A stretch of DNA of 64,000 nt from an uncultured bacterium (GCA_934621605.1 CAKTUZ010000014.1:1-64000); one strand, 5' to 3'. Positions 1 through 9,380 are shown, counted from the first letter of the stretch. Notes: a model not told the origin generated them from the letters alone. A program made the numbers and translations.

Positions 1-207
1 CTTCCCGGTCTGTGTCCGTTGTTTCTGTCAAAATCTGGTCTTCCCGGTCTGTGTCCGTTGTTTTTGTCAAAATCTGGCCTTCCCGGTCTGTATCCGTTAT
101 TTCCGTTGTAATACGAATGTCCCGGTCTGTATCCGTTATTTCCGTTGTAATACGAATGTCCCGGTCTGTATCCGTTATTTCCATTGTAATACGAATGCCC
201 CGGTCTG
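1..207 (-). repeat. In-frame 39-base tandem repeats
   Basis: The motif cccggtctg recurs at 4, 43, 82, 121, 160 and 199, exactly every 39 bases, so each unit adds 13 codons and preserves the frame of the DUF3300 gene. On the minus strand the inner units read RPGHSYYNGNNGY (three nearly identical copies). The units closest to the window edge have changed to RPGRPDFDKNNGH-type. The array runs off the left edge, so total copy number is unknown. The same repeats create an artefactual open frame on the plus strand. Confidence 0.9.
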
Positions 208-1121
208 TTTATGTTGGGGCGGTCGGGGTGATTGTTGTGGTTCCAATTATGATTGGCATACGGTGGACGTCGGCCGTTATACCATTCTGGACGCGGAGGG
301 CGAGGACGTGGCGGCGGAGGGTTGTAACTGGGACGACTCGGTGGCGGTGGCGGCGGAGGATTGTAATAATGGTAGTTATAATTCCATGGATGCCAGCTAT
401 TATTCCAGTAACGATAGTAATTATAACCGGGCCCCCACCAGAAGCGGCGTCCGCTCCAGTCCCAACTGCTGCCATAAAAGATTTCATTTAAAAGAGTGTA
501 GGTACCCCATTGAATAGCTGAATTTATGAAAGTGTATCCGTAGTTGGTAGTAGAGAGACCATAAATAGAATTTACATCATACGAAGGCACAGTAATCGTA
601 TTGGGATTAGTGGGGTTGATATATATGTAATTGTTTTCTCTGCTAACTTGAACGTCGTCGTTGGAGACCAATTTTTTATTGTCATAGGCCATCTTGCGTA
701 ACTTTTGTACAGCAGTGTACATTTCGTCGTTTTTATTGGTAAAAACATCTGCTAAGTCGTAAGTCCAATCCATATCGCTGGACATGTTGTAAAGTACGTC
801 TGGGGTGGCCAGAAGGGAGACGACGCTCTCGTCTAAGTCTTGAGCTTCGGCTTTTTGGGCAACTTCTTCAAGAGTTGCTTTGGGATATTTATCTAAAAGG
901 TCTTGGGCTGCTAAAATTTGCTGGGGATAAGTAGAGGCGATCAATACATTACCCAACAAGCTGTCTGGGTAAAGAGCAATAGGAGCCAGAGTCTGTTCAA
1001 GACTGGATAATTTTATAGCTGTCTTGGGCGCAGACTTAGCACTGACTTGCAGCGGCAGGAATATGCATATGGCCAACATAAGCGTCAGCCAAACTGCTCT
1101 GCGTATCGTAACTTTCCTCAT
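1..1121 (-). CDS. DUF3300-family secreted protein (3' truncated by window edge)
   Basis: Reading the minus strand from ATG at 1121 stays open to base 1, so the gene continues outside the window. AGAAGG lies about 6 bases upstream of the start. The N-terminus is basic then hydrophobic and ends in QVSA, a typical signal peptide, so export is likely. Residues about 40-190 match the DUF3300 pattern: LAPIALYPDSLLGNVLIAST, then a helical stretch, then a YPSYD-like VPSYDVNSIYG segment. After that come Trp/Tyr/Asn-rich sequence (WGPGYNYYRYW), a poly-proline stretch (PPPPPPP, about residue 265) and C-terminal 13-residue repeats. DUF3300 has no defined biochemical role; many members have low-complexity Tyr/Asn/His/Arg tails like this. 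Function is unassigned; cell-surface or periplasmic location is inferred. Confidence 0.85.
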   Translation of the reverse strand, partial: MRKVTIRRAVWLTLMLAICIFLPLQVSAKSAPKTAIKLSSLEQTLAPIALYPDSLLGNVLIASTYPQQILAAQDLLDKYPKATLEEVAQKAEAQDLDESVVSLLATPDVLYNMSSDMDWTYDLADVFTNKNDEMYTAVQKLRKMAYDNKKLVSNDDVQVSRENNYIYINPTNPNTITVPSYDVNSIYGLSTTNYGYTFINSAIQWGTYTLLNEIFYGSSWDWSGRRFWWGPGYNYYRYWNNSWHPWNYNYHYYNPPPPPPPSRPSYNPPPPRPRPPRPEWYNGRRPPYANHNWNHNNHPDRPNINRPGHSYYNGNNGYRPGHSYYNGNNGYRPGHSYYNGNNGYRPGRPDFDKNNGHRPGRPDFDRNNGHRPG

Positions 1122-1363
1122 ACGCTACCTTCTCTTTCTGAATATAGATCAATATTTTGCCTTATTCTTGTTTGAGCTTATTTAAGCAGGAGCGTTCCTG
1201 CTAAAGCAAAGATAAAATATTAAGAAATGATAAATGTTATACGAGTTTAGTTAAAAATATGGCGATGAACCATTCTACCATTATTCTTTATCTGTCGCAG
1301 TAAGTTTTTTTTTGAAGCTATGACTATCGTTTAGCAGGCATTTACCAAAATTGACGGAGAAAA

Positions 1364-2116
1364 TTGCCTTCCATGTTTGCTGTAAAGATTCTATATGAAG
1401 ATGAAGCTCTATTGGTTGCTTTTAAACCGGCTGGTTTGCCCATGCATACCAATTTAGATGCTGAACGCACTAATTTTGTGGGCTTATTGCAGGAAAATCT
1501 AGCTGAGCGAGACGGTCAATCCGGCTATTTAGGTATCCATCATCGCTTAGATTTGGGAACTTCCGGTTTAGTTGTTTTTACTCGCTGCCCGGAAGTTAAT
1601 GCTTCTTTGGCCAGGCAATTTGCCGAACATAGTTTAAGTAAAATATATTTGACTATAGCCTCTGCACATGGCCATTTGGCCAGCAAAGAGTGGGACTGTC
1701 GCTATGCGTTGGGAGAGCCTGTCAAGCGGGGAGGAACTGTGCGCTGGCGGCATAACCCTCACACTCAGGAAGTTGGTTTCAAAGAGGCGTGGACCCATTT
1801 TTCTCTAAAAAAACGCAAGAATGGTTTGTTATTGCTTCGAGCTGAGCTTAAGAGTGGCCGTAAGCATCAAATTCGCGCTCATTTGGCTGCTCAAAAAATG
1901 CCTATACTCGGTGATAAACTTTATGGTGGAGTTGAACAGGTCGAAATAGGAGGCCTTTTCTTACCCGTCGGACGTCCTATGTTACATGCTTATGCGCTCA
2001 AACTGAGTCATCCGTTGACGGGACGGCCACTGCAGGTTTTCGCTCCTTTACCTACCGATTTTGTCAATGTAATGCGTGTTGCGGGAATGGGAGAATTAAA
2101 AAATTATGAGACCTAA
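1364..2116 (+). CDS. RluA-family RNA pseudouridine synthase
   Basis: It isomerises uridine to pseudouridine in rRNA or tRNA. The 250-residue protein carries the RluA/RsuA catalytic signature HRLDLGTSG (catalytic Asp within it), the early KPAGLPMH segment and the late GRKHQIRAHLA motif. There is no N-terminal S4 domain, so it resembles the short RluA/RluC-like single-domain members; the target base cannot be told from sequence. The start is uncertain: TTG at 1364 sits only 3-4 bases after GGAGA, while an in-frame ATG at 1373 sits 12 bases after it. The last 11 bases overlap miaA, suggesting coupled translation in an RNA-modification operon. Confidence 0.88.
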   Translation: MPSMFAVKILYEDEALLVAFKPAGLPMHTNLDAERTNFVGLLQENLAERDGQSGYLGIHHRLDLGTSGLVVFTRCPEVNASLARQFAEHSLSKIYLTIASAHGHLASKEWDCRYALGEPVKRGGTVRWRHNPHTQEVGFKEAWTHFSLKKRKNGLLLLRAELKSGRKHQIRAHLAAQKMPILGDKLYGGVEQVEIGGLFLPVGRPMLHAYALKLSHPLTGRPLQVFAPLPTDFVNVMRVAGMGELKNYET

Positions 2117-3014
2117 AGTTTTGGCTATTATGGGGCCGACCGCTTCCGGCAAATCTAAATTGAGTTTAGAATTAGCTCGAGCTTTTAATGGTGAAATTGT
2201 TAGCGCTGATTCCGCTCAACTTTATATAGGCGCCGATATAGGTACGGCCAAACCGACTGCGGAAGAGTTGCTCCAAATTCCGCATCATTTAGTTAATATA
2301 CGCACTTTGTCAGAATCTCAATTCAGCTTGGCCGAGTTCAAACAATTGGCCGGAGCTGCTATTGAAGCCATTTGGAATCGCGGTCGTCTTCCTATTGTCA
2401 CTGGCGGTACCGGTTTATATTTGCGCGGTTTATTGGATGGTTATACTTTGGTTGAACTGCCACCCAATCAGGAATTGCGAGAAAAATTGAATCAGTGTTC
2501 CTTGGAAGAATTGCTTTCAAAGTTGGCTCAGTTGGATCCTCAAACCTATGTTAAAATAGATAAGTGCAACAAGCGTCGCGTGAGCAGAGCTTTAGAAGTT
2601 GTACTGCAAACAGGTCGCTCGTTTAGCGAAGTTTCTGGTTGTAAACCACCCGATTTTGATATTCTGAAATTGGGCATAAATATTGAGCGTACTATCTTGT
2701 ATGATCGCATAGATAGGCGTTGGCAAGTTATGTTTAAGTCAGGCTGGATTAAGGAAGTCGAATATCTCAAGCAGCAAGGTCATGAGGCGGATTTGCGTCG
2801 TTTGCGTATTTTAGGTTATACCGAGATTTTAGATGCTTTAAATGGCAATATTTCTTTTGAAGAAGCGGGAGAGAAGATTCGTTTTGCTACTCATCGTTAT
2901 GCCAAAAGGCAACAGACTTGGCTTAAAGCCGAAACAAATTTGCATAGAATAGATTTTGGTAACAATTTATTCAAAGAAGCTGAAGCCTTAGTAAAGGCTT
3001 GGTTGGCTAAGTAG
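2106..3014 (+). CDS. miaA: tRNA dimethylallyltransferase
   Basis: MiaA transfers the dimethylallyl group of DMAPP to N6 of A37 in tRNAs that read UNN codons. The P-loop GPTASGKS is at residues 10-17, followed by the family segments VSADSAQLYIGADIGTAKPT and GGTGLYLRGLLDG; the RYAKRQQTWL motif is near the C-terminus. At 302 residues it has normal length. It overlaps the upstream pseudouridine synthase by 11 bases and precedes dapF by 18 bases. Its substrate DMAPP is made by the MEP pathway, of which ispG is present further along this window. Confidence 0.96.
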   Translation: MRPKVLAIMGPTASGKSKLSLELARAFNGEIVSADSAQLYIGADIGTAKPTAEELLQIPHHLVNIRTLSESQFSLAEFKQLAGAAIEAIWNRGRLPIVTGGTGLYLRGLLDGYTLVELPPNQELREKLNQCSLEELLSKLAQLDPQTYVKIDKCNKRRVSRALEVVLQTGRSFSEVSGCKPPDFDILKLGINIERTILYDRIDRRWQVMFKSGWIKEVEYLKQQGHEADLRRLRILGYTEILDALNGNISFEEAGEKIRFATHRYAKRQQTWLKAETNLHRIDFGNNLFKEAEALVKAWLAK

Positions 3015-3032
3015 AGCCAAGGGTGAAATTTT

Positions 3033-3899
3033 ATGGAACAGGGCAAAGAAGTGAAGTTCTACAAATGGCAGGGACTGGGTAATGATTTTATTATTTTGAT
3101 CGGCGATCCGGGTGATATTTCCGAAACTTCGCCGCTGGCGACAAAATTGTGCGATCGTCATTATGGAATAGGTGGCGACGGTTTAATTTACCTATTTAAG
3201 GATAGTGACCAAATTATTAATATGGTAATTTTCAATGCCGATGGTACTTTGGCCGGTATGTGTGGCAACGGCATTCGTTGTTTGGCAGCTATGGCGTATC
3301 GGTTGGGGTGGATTGTGTTGGGAGAAGAGACTATCGTCAAGGTGGGACAGAGTCTTAAAAAAGTTACGGTTTTAAGTCGAGAACCTTATTTAATAAAAGT
3401 CGATATGGGTAAGCCGACCGATTTGAAAAAAGTTAATGGCCAATTGCCTGATCATATTGAGTATGAGGGCATGGAAGTAAATATGGGCAATCCGCATTTA
3501 GCCCTGATCTTACCCCATTATTTAATGAAAGCTGAAAGCGAAAACGGAGCTAAACAATGCCAGTTTTCTTGGCCTGATATACTCGCTTACGGTCCTGAGT
3601 TGGAGCATGCCAGCGTCGATCCTAAGAGAGCTCACGATGGACAAAATGTAGAGTTTGTTATTCCTCGAGATAAAAACAATTTGCATATGCGAGTCTGGGA
3701 GCGTGGCGTAGGTGAAACTTTGGCTTGCGGTACTGGGGCTTGTGCTTCTTTTGTGGCTGCACATTCTTTGGGATTGTGCGGTTCTGAAGTTGTGGTGCAT
3801 TTGCCTGGCGGTCGCTTGGCTATTGCTTATGACAACAACGGTCACGTTATGATGACTGGTCCGGCTGAGTTTATCTTTGAAGCTTCTGTGTCGCTCTAA
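3033..3899 (+). CDS. dapF: Diaminopimelate epimerase
   Basis: DapF converts LL- to meso-diaminopimelate for lysine and peptidoglycan synthesis in the cytoplasm. Both catalytic cysteines are visible: C77 in MCGNGIRC and about C232 in ACGTGACAS. The N-terminal YKWQGLGNDFI segment and the RVWERGVGET motif also fit; 288 residues is normal length. The start has an AAGGGTG Shine-Dalgarno-like sequence. It follows miaA closely and is followed after 36 bases by a peptidase gene. Its presence implies a meso-DAP type cell wall. Confidence 0.96.
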   Translation: MEQGKEVKFYKWQGLGNDFIILIGDPGDISETSPLATKLCDRHYGIGGDGLIYLFKDSDQIINMVIFNADGTLAGMCGNGIRCLAAMAYRLGWIVLGEETIVKVGQSLKKVTVLSREPYLIKVDMGKPTDLKKVNGQLPDHIEYEGMEVNMGNPHLALILPHYLMKAESENGAKQCQFSWPDILAYGPELEHASVDPKRAHDGQNVEFVIPRDKNNLHMRVWERGVGETLACGTGACASFVAAHSLGLCGSEVVVHLPGGRLAIAYDNNGHVMMTGPAEFIFEASVSL

Positions 3900-3935
3900 A
3901 ATTAGATTTCTTTATCTGTTTGGAGGTAAAACAAG

Positions 3936-5075
3936 ATGACAAATACGATTCAAGCGCCCGCTAAACGTTTGCAAGAATTATTAAAGGGACAAAAATTGCA
4001 GGGAGCTATTCTTACGTCAGCTGAGAGTATAAGGTATTTTTCCGGCTTTACCAGTACTGATGGATTGGTGTTTGTTGGAGAAGAAAACGTAGCCATAATT
4101 ACCGATTCGCGCTACTGGGCTCAGGTTGAAGCTCAATGTTCGCAAGTTGAATTGGTTAAATATATCTCTCACGAACATCGCAGTTTGGCCAATGCTTTAG
4201 CCGTATGGATGAAAGAACACAAATTGGGGGGGCGTTTAGCTGTAGAAGGGCGTAGTCTGACTTTGGATGCCTATTTAAACTTGCAGGAGGAGTTGGTTGA
4301 AAGCGGCTTAGCTGAAAATTTAGTTAGCTTATCTCCGGATATTGACAAATTGCGTTTGATAAAGACAAGTCAAGAGCTTGAGGCTATAGCTAAAGCCGCT
4401 CAGGTTGCCGATAAGGCCTGGAAAAAAGCTTTGCCTTGCTTTAAGGCAGGCATTAGTGAAGCCGATTTTTGCGCAGAATTGGAGTATCAAATGCAAAAAT
4501 GCGGCGCTCGTAAACCTTCATTTGATACTATCGTAGCTTCGGGCTTAAATGGTGCTTATCCTCACGCTGTAGTTTCTGACAAAATAATTAGTGCAGGCGA
4601 GTTGGTTACTGTCGATTTCGGTTGTATCGTAGATGGTTGGTGCAGCGATATAACCCGTACTATCTGGGTCGGTCAGCTAAGTGAAGAAATGATAAAAATT
4701 TGGTCGGTAGTTAAAGAAGCTCACGATGCCGGTATACAGGGATTACATCCCGGTTTAACTGGTGGCCAAGCTGACAAAATTGCTAGAGATATTATCGAAG
4801 AAGCCGGTTTTGGACCTTATTTTAGCCATAGTTTGGGGCATGGCGTAGGTTTAGCTGTACATGAAGGCCCGGGACTTAGACGCGAATCTGCTACAGTGCT
4901 TCAGTCGCATATGACAGTTACTGTAGAACCTGGTATTTATATACCGGAAGTCGGTGGTTGTCGTATCGAAGACTTGCTTTTTTTGACAGAAAACGGAGCC
5001 CAAGCATTAAGCCATTCTCCCTATCAAGTGCCGGGGCAGAGTCATCCGTTGGAATCTTTTGCAAAGATCGGCTAA
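3936..5075 (+). CDS. M24-family Xaa-Pro aminopeptidase
   Basis: This is a two-domain creatinase/aminopeptidase-P type metallopeptidase that removes N-terminal residues preceding proline. An N-terminal creatinase-like domain (about 1-140) precedes the pita-bread catalytic domain. All five metal ligands can be placed: two Asp in VDFGCIVDGWCSDITRT, His in SLGHGVGLAVHEGP, and two Glu in VEPGIYIPEVGGCRIED. Length (379) is typical. A strong GGAGGT lies just upstream of ATG 3936. In many bacteria this type of gene precedes efp; here the next gene is phosphofructokinase after 204 bases. Confidence 0.93.
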   Translation: MTNTIQAPAKRLQELLKGQKLQGAILTSAESIRYFSGFTSTDGLVFVGEENVAIITDSRYWAQVEAQCSQVELVKYISHEHRSLANALAVWMKEHKLGGRLAVEGRSLTLDAYLNLQEELVESGLAENLVSLSPDIDKLRLIKTSQELEAIAKAAQVADKAWKKALPCFKAGISEADFCAELEYQMQKCGARKPSFDTIVASGLNGAYPHAVVSDKIISAGELVTVDFGCIVDGWCSDITRTIWVGQLSEEMIKIWSVVKEAHDAGIQGLHPGLTGGQADKIARDIIEEAGFGPYFSHSLGHGVGLAVHEGPGLRRESATVLQSHMTVTVEPGIYIPEVGGCRIEDLLFLTENGAQALSHSPYQVPGQSHPLESFAKIG

Positions 5076-5279
5076 GGCAAAGTCTGTTTGAAGATTGAGT
5101 CGTATCTGTTGGCACTGAACTTTTTGTTTAGCTTTTGTCGAGAAAATTTTGTGCACAGATAAAGATAATGACTGTGCATAAGTACCAATTTTGGTGAAAA
5201 CAAAATCGCTATTCAGGGCAGGAAAACGCCAAAATAAGCAAACAATATTCTGCTATTCGATTTAGATAAGGGTGGATTT

Positions 5280-7592
5280 ATGACGGAAAAACTGCGTATT
5301 GGAGTTATGACCAGTGGCGGCGATGCCCCAGGCATGAATGCAGCAGTACGTGCTGTTGTTAAAAGCGCCAAAAAAAAGGGAGCCGAAGTTTACGGTATTT
5401 ATAATGGCTATGTCGGTTTGCAACATCCGGAAAATGGTGGTGTCAAGGAACTTACCGTCGGAGAAGTCAGCGGTATTATTAACTTAGGTGGTACTATTTT
5501 AGGTACGGCTCGCTGTGATGCTATGCTTAAGCCGGAAGGCCGCCGTAAGGCTATTTCCACCTTGGTACACTATGGTATCGATCGTTTAATTTGTATAGGT
5601 GGGGACGGATCTCTGACTGGTGCCGAAAATTTGCGTCGCGAGTGGGCTGAAACGGTTAAGAACTTAGTTGAAGCTCAGGAAGTGCCTGCCGATTCCTTGG
5701 AGAAACATCCTTTCCTCAGCGTTATCGGTTTACCCGGAACTATCGATAATGATCTTTGTGGTTCCGATATTACTATCGGAGCCGATACTGCCTTGCACCG
5801 TATAGTTGATGCTGTAGACTCTATTTTCAGTACTGCGGCCAGCCATCAGCGAACTTTTGTTGTAGAGGTTATGGGGCGTCACTGCGGTTACTTGGCTGTG
5901 ATGACCGGTTTGGCCACAGGTGCCGAATGGGTACTTATCCCTGAAGATCCTTGTCCTGACGGTTGGGAAGAAAAAATGTATGCTGCCTTGAGTAAAGGTC
6001 GCCATGCTGGTAAGCGAGCCGCTATTGTTATTATTGCTGAAGGCGCCCGTGATATCCATGGTAAGCATATCTCGGCTGACTATGTACAGAAATTCCTCAC
6101 CCAAAAAGGCGAAGATGCTCGCGTTACTATTTTAGGACATGTGCAGCGCGGAGGTTCGCCTTCAGCTTATGATCGCAATTTGGGCAGTTTACTCGGCCAT
6201 GAAGCCGTCAAATACGCTTTGCAAGAGAAAGTGCAGCACTCTGTAGTAGCCGTTATTAAAGGCAATCGTCCCGATGTTGTTCCCTTAATGCAAGCAGTAG
6301 AAGATACACATAAGGCTCAACAAGCTTGCATAAGCGAAGAGGATGATGGGGCATTAAGATTGCGTAGTCGCTCTTTGGCTGATGCTTACGGACTTTTCAA
6401 AATTGCCAATGCTACCGAACTGAAAAAACAGATTCGCCATCCTAAGCGTATTGCTCTCGTACATTGTGGAGCTCCGGCCCCTGGTATGAATATGGCCGTA
6501 CGCACAGCTGCGCGTTTGCTGATTGCTCAAGGTCATGAAGTTGTTAAAGTTCAGGGCGGTTTGTCCAGTTTTCTCGGTCATTCTGATAAAAATCGCGACA
6601 GGATTGAATATAAATCTGAGTTGGAACCTAATCTTGCATTGCATCCCAATAAAGATATGATCGTAAAAGGTGATCCTCGTTTTCAGTACTTGGATTGGAT
6701 GAGTGTTTCCGGTTGGGCTTGTGAAGGCGGTGCTCGTATAGGCACTTGTCATACTAGTTTTAAGCCTTCTGATTTGTACGCTGTTTCCGCTTCAGCAAGG
6801 GAAAAAGGTATCGATGCTATTATTGTTATCGGCGGTTGGGAAGCTTACGAATGTATCAACACTTTGTATAAAGAGAGATACAGAACCAATAACGGATCCG
6901 GTCACGGATATCATTTAGATATCCCTATTATTTGTGTGCCTGCTTCCATAGATAATAATTTACCTGGCAGTGAGTTTAGTATTGGCGCCGATACGGCTTT
7001 AAATTGTATTATCGATTGTGTGGATAAGATTAAGCGTTCGGCTGTAGCTAATAAGCGTACCTTCCTTATCGAGGTAATGGGTGCTGAATGCGGATATTTG
7101 GCTCAGATGAGCGGTTTGGCTACTGGTGCTGAGTATATTTATCTGAATGAAAAGCCCAAAAATGCTTCCGATATTTTGAAAGATATTGAACAGTTGAAGA
7201 AGCAATTCAATCAAGAGGGACGCACTGTAGCTTTAGTAATCAACAATGAAAAATCTAATTACAGTACTGGAATTTTGGAAGCTATTTTTGAAACAGAGTG
7301 TAAGGGTGACTTTAACGTGCGTCAGGCTGTGTTGGGGCATATCCAGCAAGGCGGTGATCCTACTTCCTTCGACCGTACTCTTTCGGCTAGATTAGCTAAT
7401 GCTGCCGTAAATGAACTCATGAAGATCTTTGATACTGACGGCAATACTATGGGATTTGTCGGTCAGCAGCCTGAGGGTGTAAAATTCTTCGATTTTTACG
7501 ATTACGATCGTATGACTGAAGAAAAATGTCGTCGCCCTAAAGATGAATGGTGGCTGAATGATTATCTTGAGTTAAATGAAAATTTAACCTAA
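5280..7592 (+). CDS. Double-domain (eukaryotic-type) 6-phosphofructokinase
   Basis: It phosphorylates fructose-6-phosphate at the committed step of glycolysis. At 770 residues it is two fused PFK domains. The N half is catalytic: TSGGDAPGMN (11-20), GGDGSLTGA (about 106), PGTIDND (about 152) with the catalytic Asp, and VEVMGRHCGYL (about 197). Gly at the two diagnostic positions (GGDGS and PGTIDND) points to ATP rather than pyrophosphate as donor. The C half (about 392-770) is altered: GGDGS has become GGWEA, TIDND is SIDNN and VMGRHCG is VMGAECG, as in the regulatory half of animal and fungal PFK. The end, PKDEWWL, also matches the eukaryotic C-terminus. Bacterial PFKs normally have about 320-450 residues. 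C-half allostery is inferred. Confidence 0.93.
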   Translation: MTEKLRIGVMTSGGDAPGMNAAVRAVVKSAKKKGAEVYGIYNGYVGLQHPENGGVKELTVGEVSGIINLGGTILGTARCDAMLKPEGRRKAISTLVHYGIDRLICIGGDGSLTGAENLRREWAETVKNLVEAQEVPADSLEKHPFLSVIGLPGTIDNDLCGSDITIGADTALHRIVDAVDSIFSTAASHQRTFVVEVMGRHCGYLAVMTGLATGAEWVLIPEDPCPDGWEEKMYAALSKGRHAGKRAAIVIIAEGARDIHGKHISADYVQKFLTQKGEDARVTILGHVQRGGSPSAYDRNLGSLLGHEAVKYALQEKVQHSVVAVIKGNRPDVVPLMQAVEDTHKAQQACISEEDDGALRLRSRSLADAYGLFKIANATELKKQIRHPKRIALVHCGAPAPGMNMAVRTAARLLIAQGHEVVKVQGGLSSFLGHSDKNRDRIEYKSELEPNLALHPNKDMIVKGDPRFQYLDWMSVSGWACEGGARIGTCHTSFKPSDLYAVSASAREKGIDAIIVIGGWEAYECINTLYKERYRTNNGSGHGYHLDIPIICVPASIDNNLPGSEFSIGADTALNCIIDCVDKIKRSAVANKRTFLIEVMGAECGYLAQMSGLATGAEYIYLNEKPKNASDILKDIEQLKKQFNQEGRTVALVINNEKSNYSTGILEAIFETECKGDFNVRQAVLGHIQQGGDPTSFDRTLSARLANAAVNELMKIFDTDGNTMGFVGQQPEGVKFFDFYDYDRMTEEKCRRPKDEWWLNDYLELNENLT

Positions 7593-7668
7593 TAGGGCAG
7601 AAGTTTTCTACCTCCACAAGTGGGAGGGATAAAAACGGGGATATATTTGCTGTCTGCTGCCTATATAG

Positions 7669-7713
7669 AGAAGGCTCGGTTGCTTATTTGAAAAGCAATC
7701 GAGCCTTCTTTTT
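7669..7713. terminator. Bidirectional terminator between pfk and pncB
   Basis: A 17-base stem (AGAAGGCTCGGTTGCTT with AAGCAATCGAGCCTTCT, one mismatch) is followed by a T-run on the plus strand and has A-rich flanking sequence for the minus strand. It separates the convergent phosphofructokinase and nicotinate phosphoribosyltransferase genes. Confidence 0.85.
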
Positions 7714-9267
7714 CTAGTTGTCTAAATTGCGGAATTTATGGATAAGTTCAATTTTAGCTTCCAGTAATTTTGTGGTTAGAGAAATATGGTAAATGTGTGG
7801 ATTGCGCATGCGCAATACGCCGGTATCCAGAGCATTTAAGTCGTTGAGTCTATTTTGACGCAGCTCTTCCAAACTTGGAGCCGGGCGAGTGCGCTGACCG
7901 TTTGTCCAAACCGTCTCCAACATAGGCTCCATACGACTAATATCTTCGCGTTTAATGGTGCGGAACATACTCTTCTCACTGGGATGGTGTAGAATAATGC
8001 GTTCTTCCAAGTCAGGTCTTTCTTCAGCAAAACCTATTAAGTCGGCGGTGGCACGATTGCGCTTATCATAAATACGCCAGGCTGTTTTGTGGCCGGGATT
8101 GATGAGCTTGGAAATGGAATTGGAGAGTTTCATAGCTGGCACCCACTGACCGTTTACTTCTAAGGCTACCAATTTATAAACGCCACCCAGAGAAGATTGG
8201 CCTGAAGAAGTAATTAAACGCGTACCTACTCCGTAAGAGAGGCGCTTGATGACTCTGTCAGCGTTGACTCCGTTGCGGCTGGCTTCATCTCTGATTTGGG
8301 CGTGAATTTGCAAAATAGTCATTTCATCCAAATCATTGGAAAGAACAATACAGGCATCGGGGAAGCCGGCTTCATCCAAAACTTTGGAAACTTGCATAGA
8401 CAGGTAAGCCAAGTCGCCGGAATCTAAGCGTACACCTATCGGCTTATAACCTTTATGGCGCAGTTTTTCAAATACGGTAATGGCGTGCGGTAAACCGCTA
8501 TTTAGGGTGTCTATAGTGTCGATTAAAAGCAGACAATTATCGGGGTAAAGATCGGCGTAGGCTTGGAAAGCATCTAATTCTGATTTGCCTAAGGCCATCC
8601 AAGTTTGGACCATAGCGTGGGAGTGGGTCCCTTTGGGAGGCAGACCCATAGCGCAGGATAAGCCTACATTGGAAGTATAGTCACAGCCGCCGATTAAAGC
8701 TGCTCGGGCACCTTGGTTGCCTCCTAGACCGTGAGCCCGACGTAGACCAAATTCCATAACCAATTGGCTGCCGCAACTATGGCGTATGCGTGAAGCTTTG
8801 GTGGCAATAAGGGTCTGGAAGTTGATACAATTTAGCAAGGCCGTTTCCAAAACTTGGCCCATTGCTAAAGGGCCTTCTACCATGGTTAGAGGCACATTGG
8901 GATGGACTACGCGTCCTTCGGCCACCGATTTAATGGTTAATTTTTTGAAATTGCCTTCTTCACGCAACCATTCCAAGAAGTCTTTTTCAAAAACTGGTTT
9001 GCCAAAACTGTCTTTCTCTCTGGCAAGGTAGCCCAAAGCTTCGTCGTCGAAGCGGACGCTGTCCATCCAGTCGAGCAACCATTCCAAGCCTGCATTGATG
9101 CAATATCCGGCCTGATGTTCACCATAATTTGGGTAGTTGCGGAAAAAGTGATCGAAGTGGGCTTTTTGTTCATGGATACCGGATTTAAAGTAAAGCTGAG
9201 CCATTGTCAGCTGGTACATATCAGTAAAGAGGATGCCTTCCATGAGCTTAAATTGAGAAGTGTCCAT
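7714..9267 (-). CDS. pncB: Nicotinate phosphoribosyltransferase
   Basis: It joins nicotinate to PRPP to give nicotinate mononucleotide, the entry of the Preiss-Handler salvage route to NAD. Recognisable segments are the N-terminal LFTDMYQLTMAQLYF, the middle EFGLRRAHG and GTHSHAMVQTW, and the phosphate-binding GVRLDSGDLAYLS. Length 517 fits the longer pncB2-type enzymes rather than the roughly 400-residue enterobacterial form. It is transcribed toward the PFK gene, and hexokinase lies upstream on the same strand, separated by a terminator. NadE, the last enzyme of the same route, is encoded at 53203-54852. Confidence 0.93.
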   Translation of the reverse strand: MDTSQFKLMEGILFTDMYQLTMAQLYFKSGIHEQKAHFDHFFRNYPNYGEHQAGYCINAGLEWLLDWMDSVRFDDEALGYLAREKDSFGKPVFEKDFLEWLREEGNFKKLTIKSVAEGRVVHPNVPLTMVEGPLAMGQVLETALLNCINFQTLIATKASRIRHSCGSQLVMEFGLRRAHGLGGNQGARAALIGGCDYTSNVGLSCAMGLPPKGTHSHAMVQTWMALGKSELDAFQAYADLYPDNCLLLIDTIDTLNSGLPHAITVFEKLRHKGYKPIGVRLDSGDLAYLSMQVSKVLDEAGFPDACIVLSNDLDEMTILQIHAQIRDEASRNGVNADRVIKRLSYGVGTRLITSSGQSSLGGVYKLVALEVNGQWVPAMKLSNSISKLINPGHKTAWRIYDKRNRATADLIGFAEERPDLEERIILHHPSEKSMFRTIKREDISRMEPMLETVWTNGQRTRPAPSLEELRQNRLNDLNALDTGVLRMRNPHIYHISLTTKLLEAKIELIHKFRNLDN

Positions 9268-9310
9268 TTGTCGGTAAAATCCTTTATCAATGATGGATGT
9301 AAAAAAGTAT

Positions 9311-9368
9311 AAAAAGAGGTCGACTTCAGTGGCCAGAAAAAGATATTATCCGCAACTGAAGACGACCT
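9311..9368 (-). terminator. Intrinsic terminator after hexokinase
   Basis: AGGTCGACTTCAGT at 9317-9330 pairs with ACTGAAGACGACCT at 9355-9368 (one mismatch). On the minus strand the stem is followed by CTTTTT, directly downstream of the hexokinase stop. Confidence 0.8.
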
Positions 9369-9380
9369 AGGATCCTAAAA

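Noticed and set aside
1..207. CRISPR-like periodicity
   Set aside because: Repeat and spacer are one continuous 39-base unit that stays in frame with a coding sequence; there are no unique spacers.
12..491. Plus-strand frame with repeated SRSVSVISVVIRM-like units
   Set aside because: It is the antisense reading of the 39-base repeats in the minus-strand DUF3300 gene; the minus reading has a signal peptide, ribosome-binding site and a known domain.
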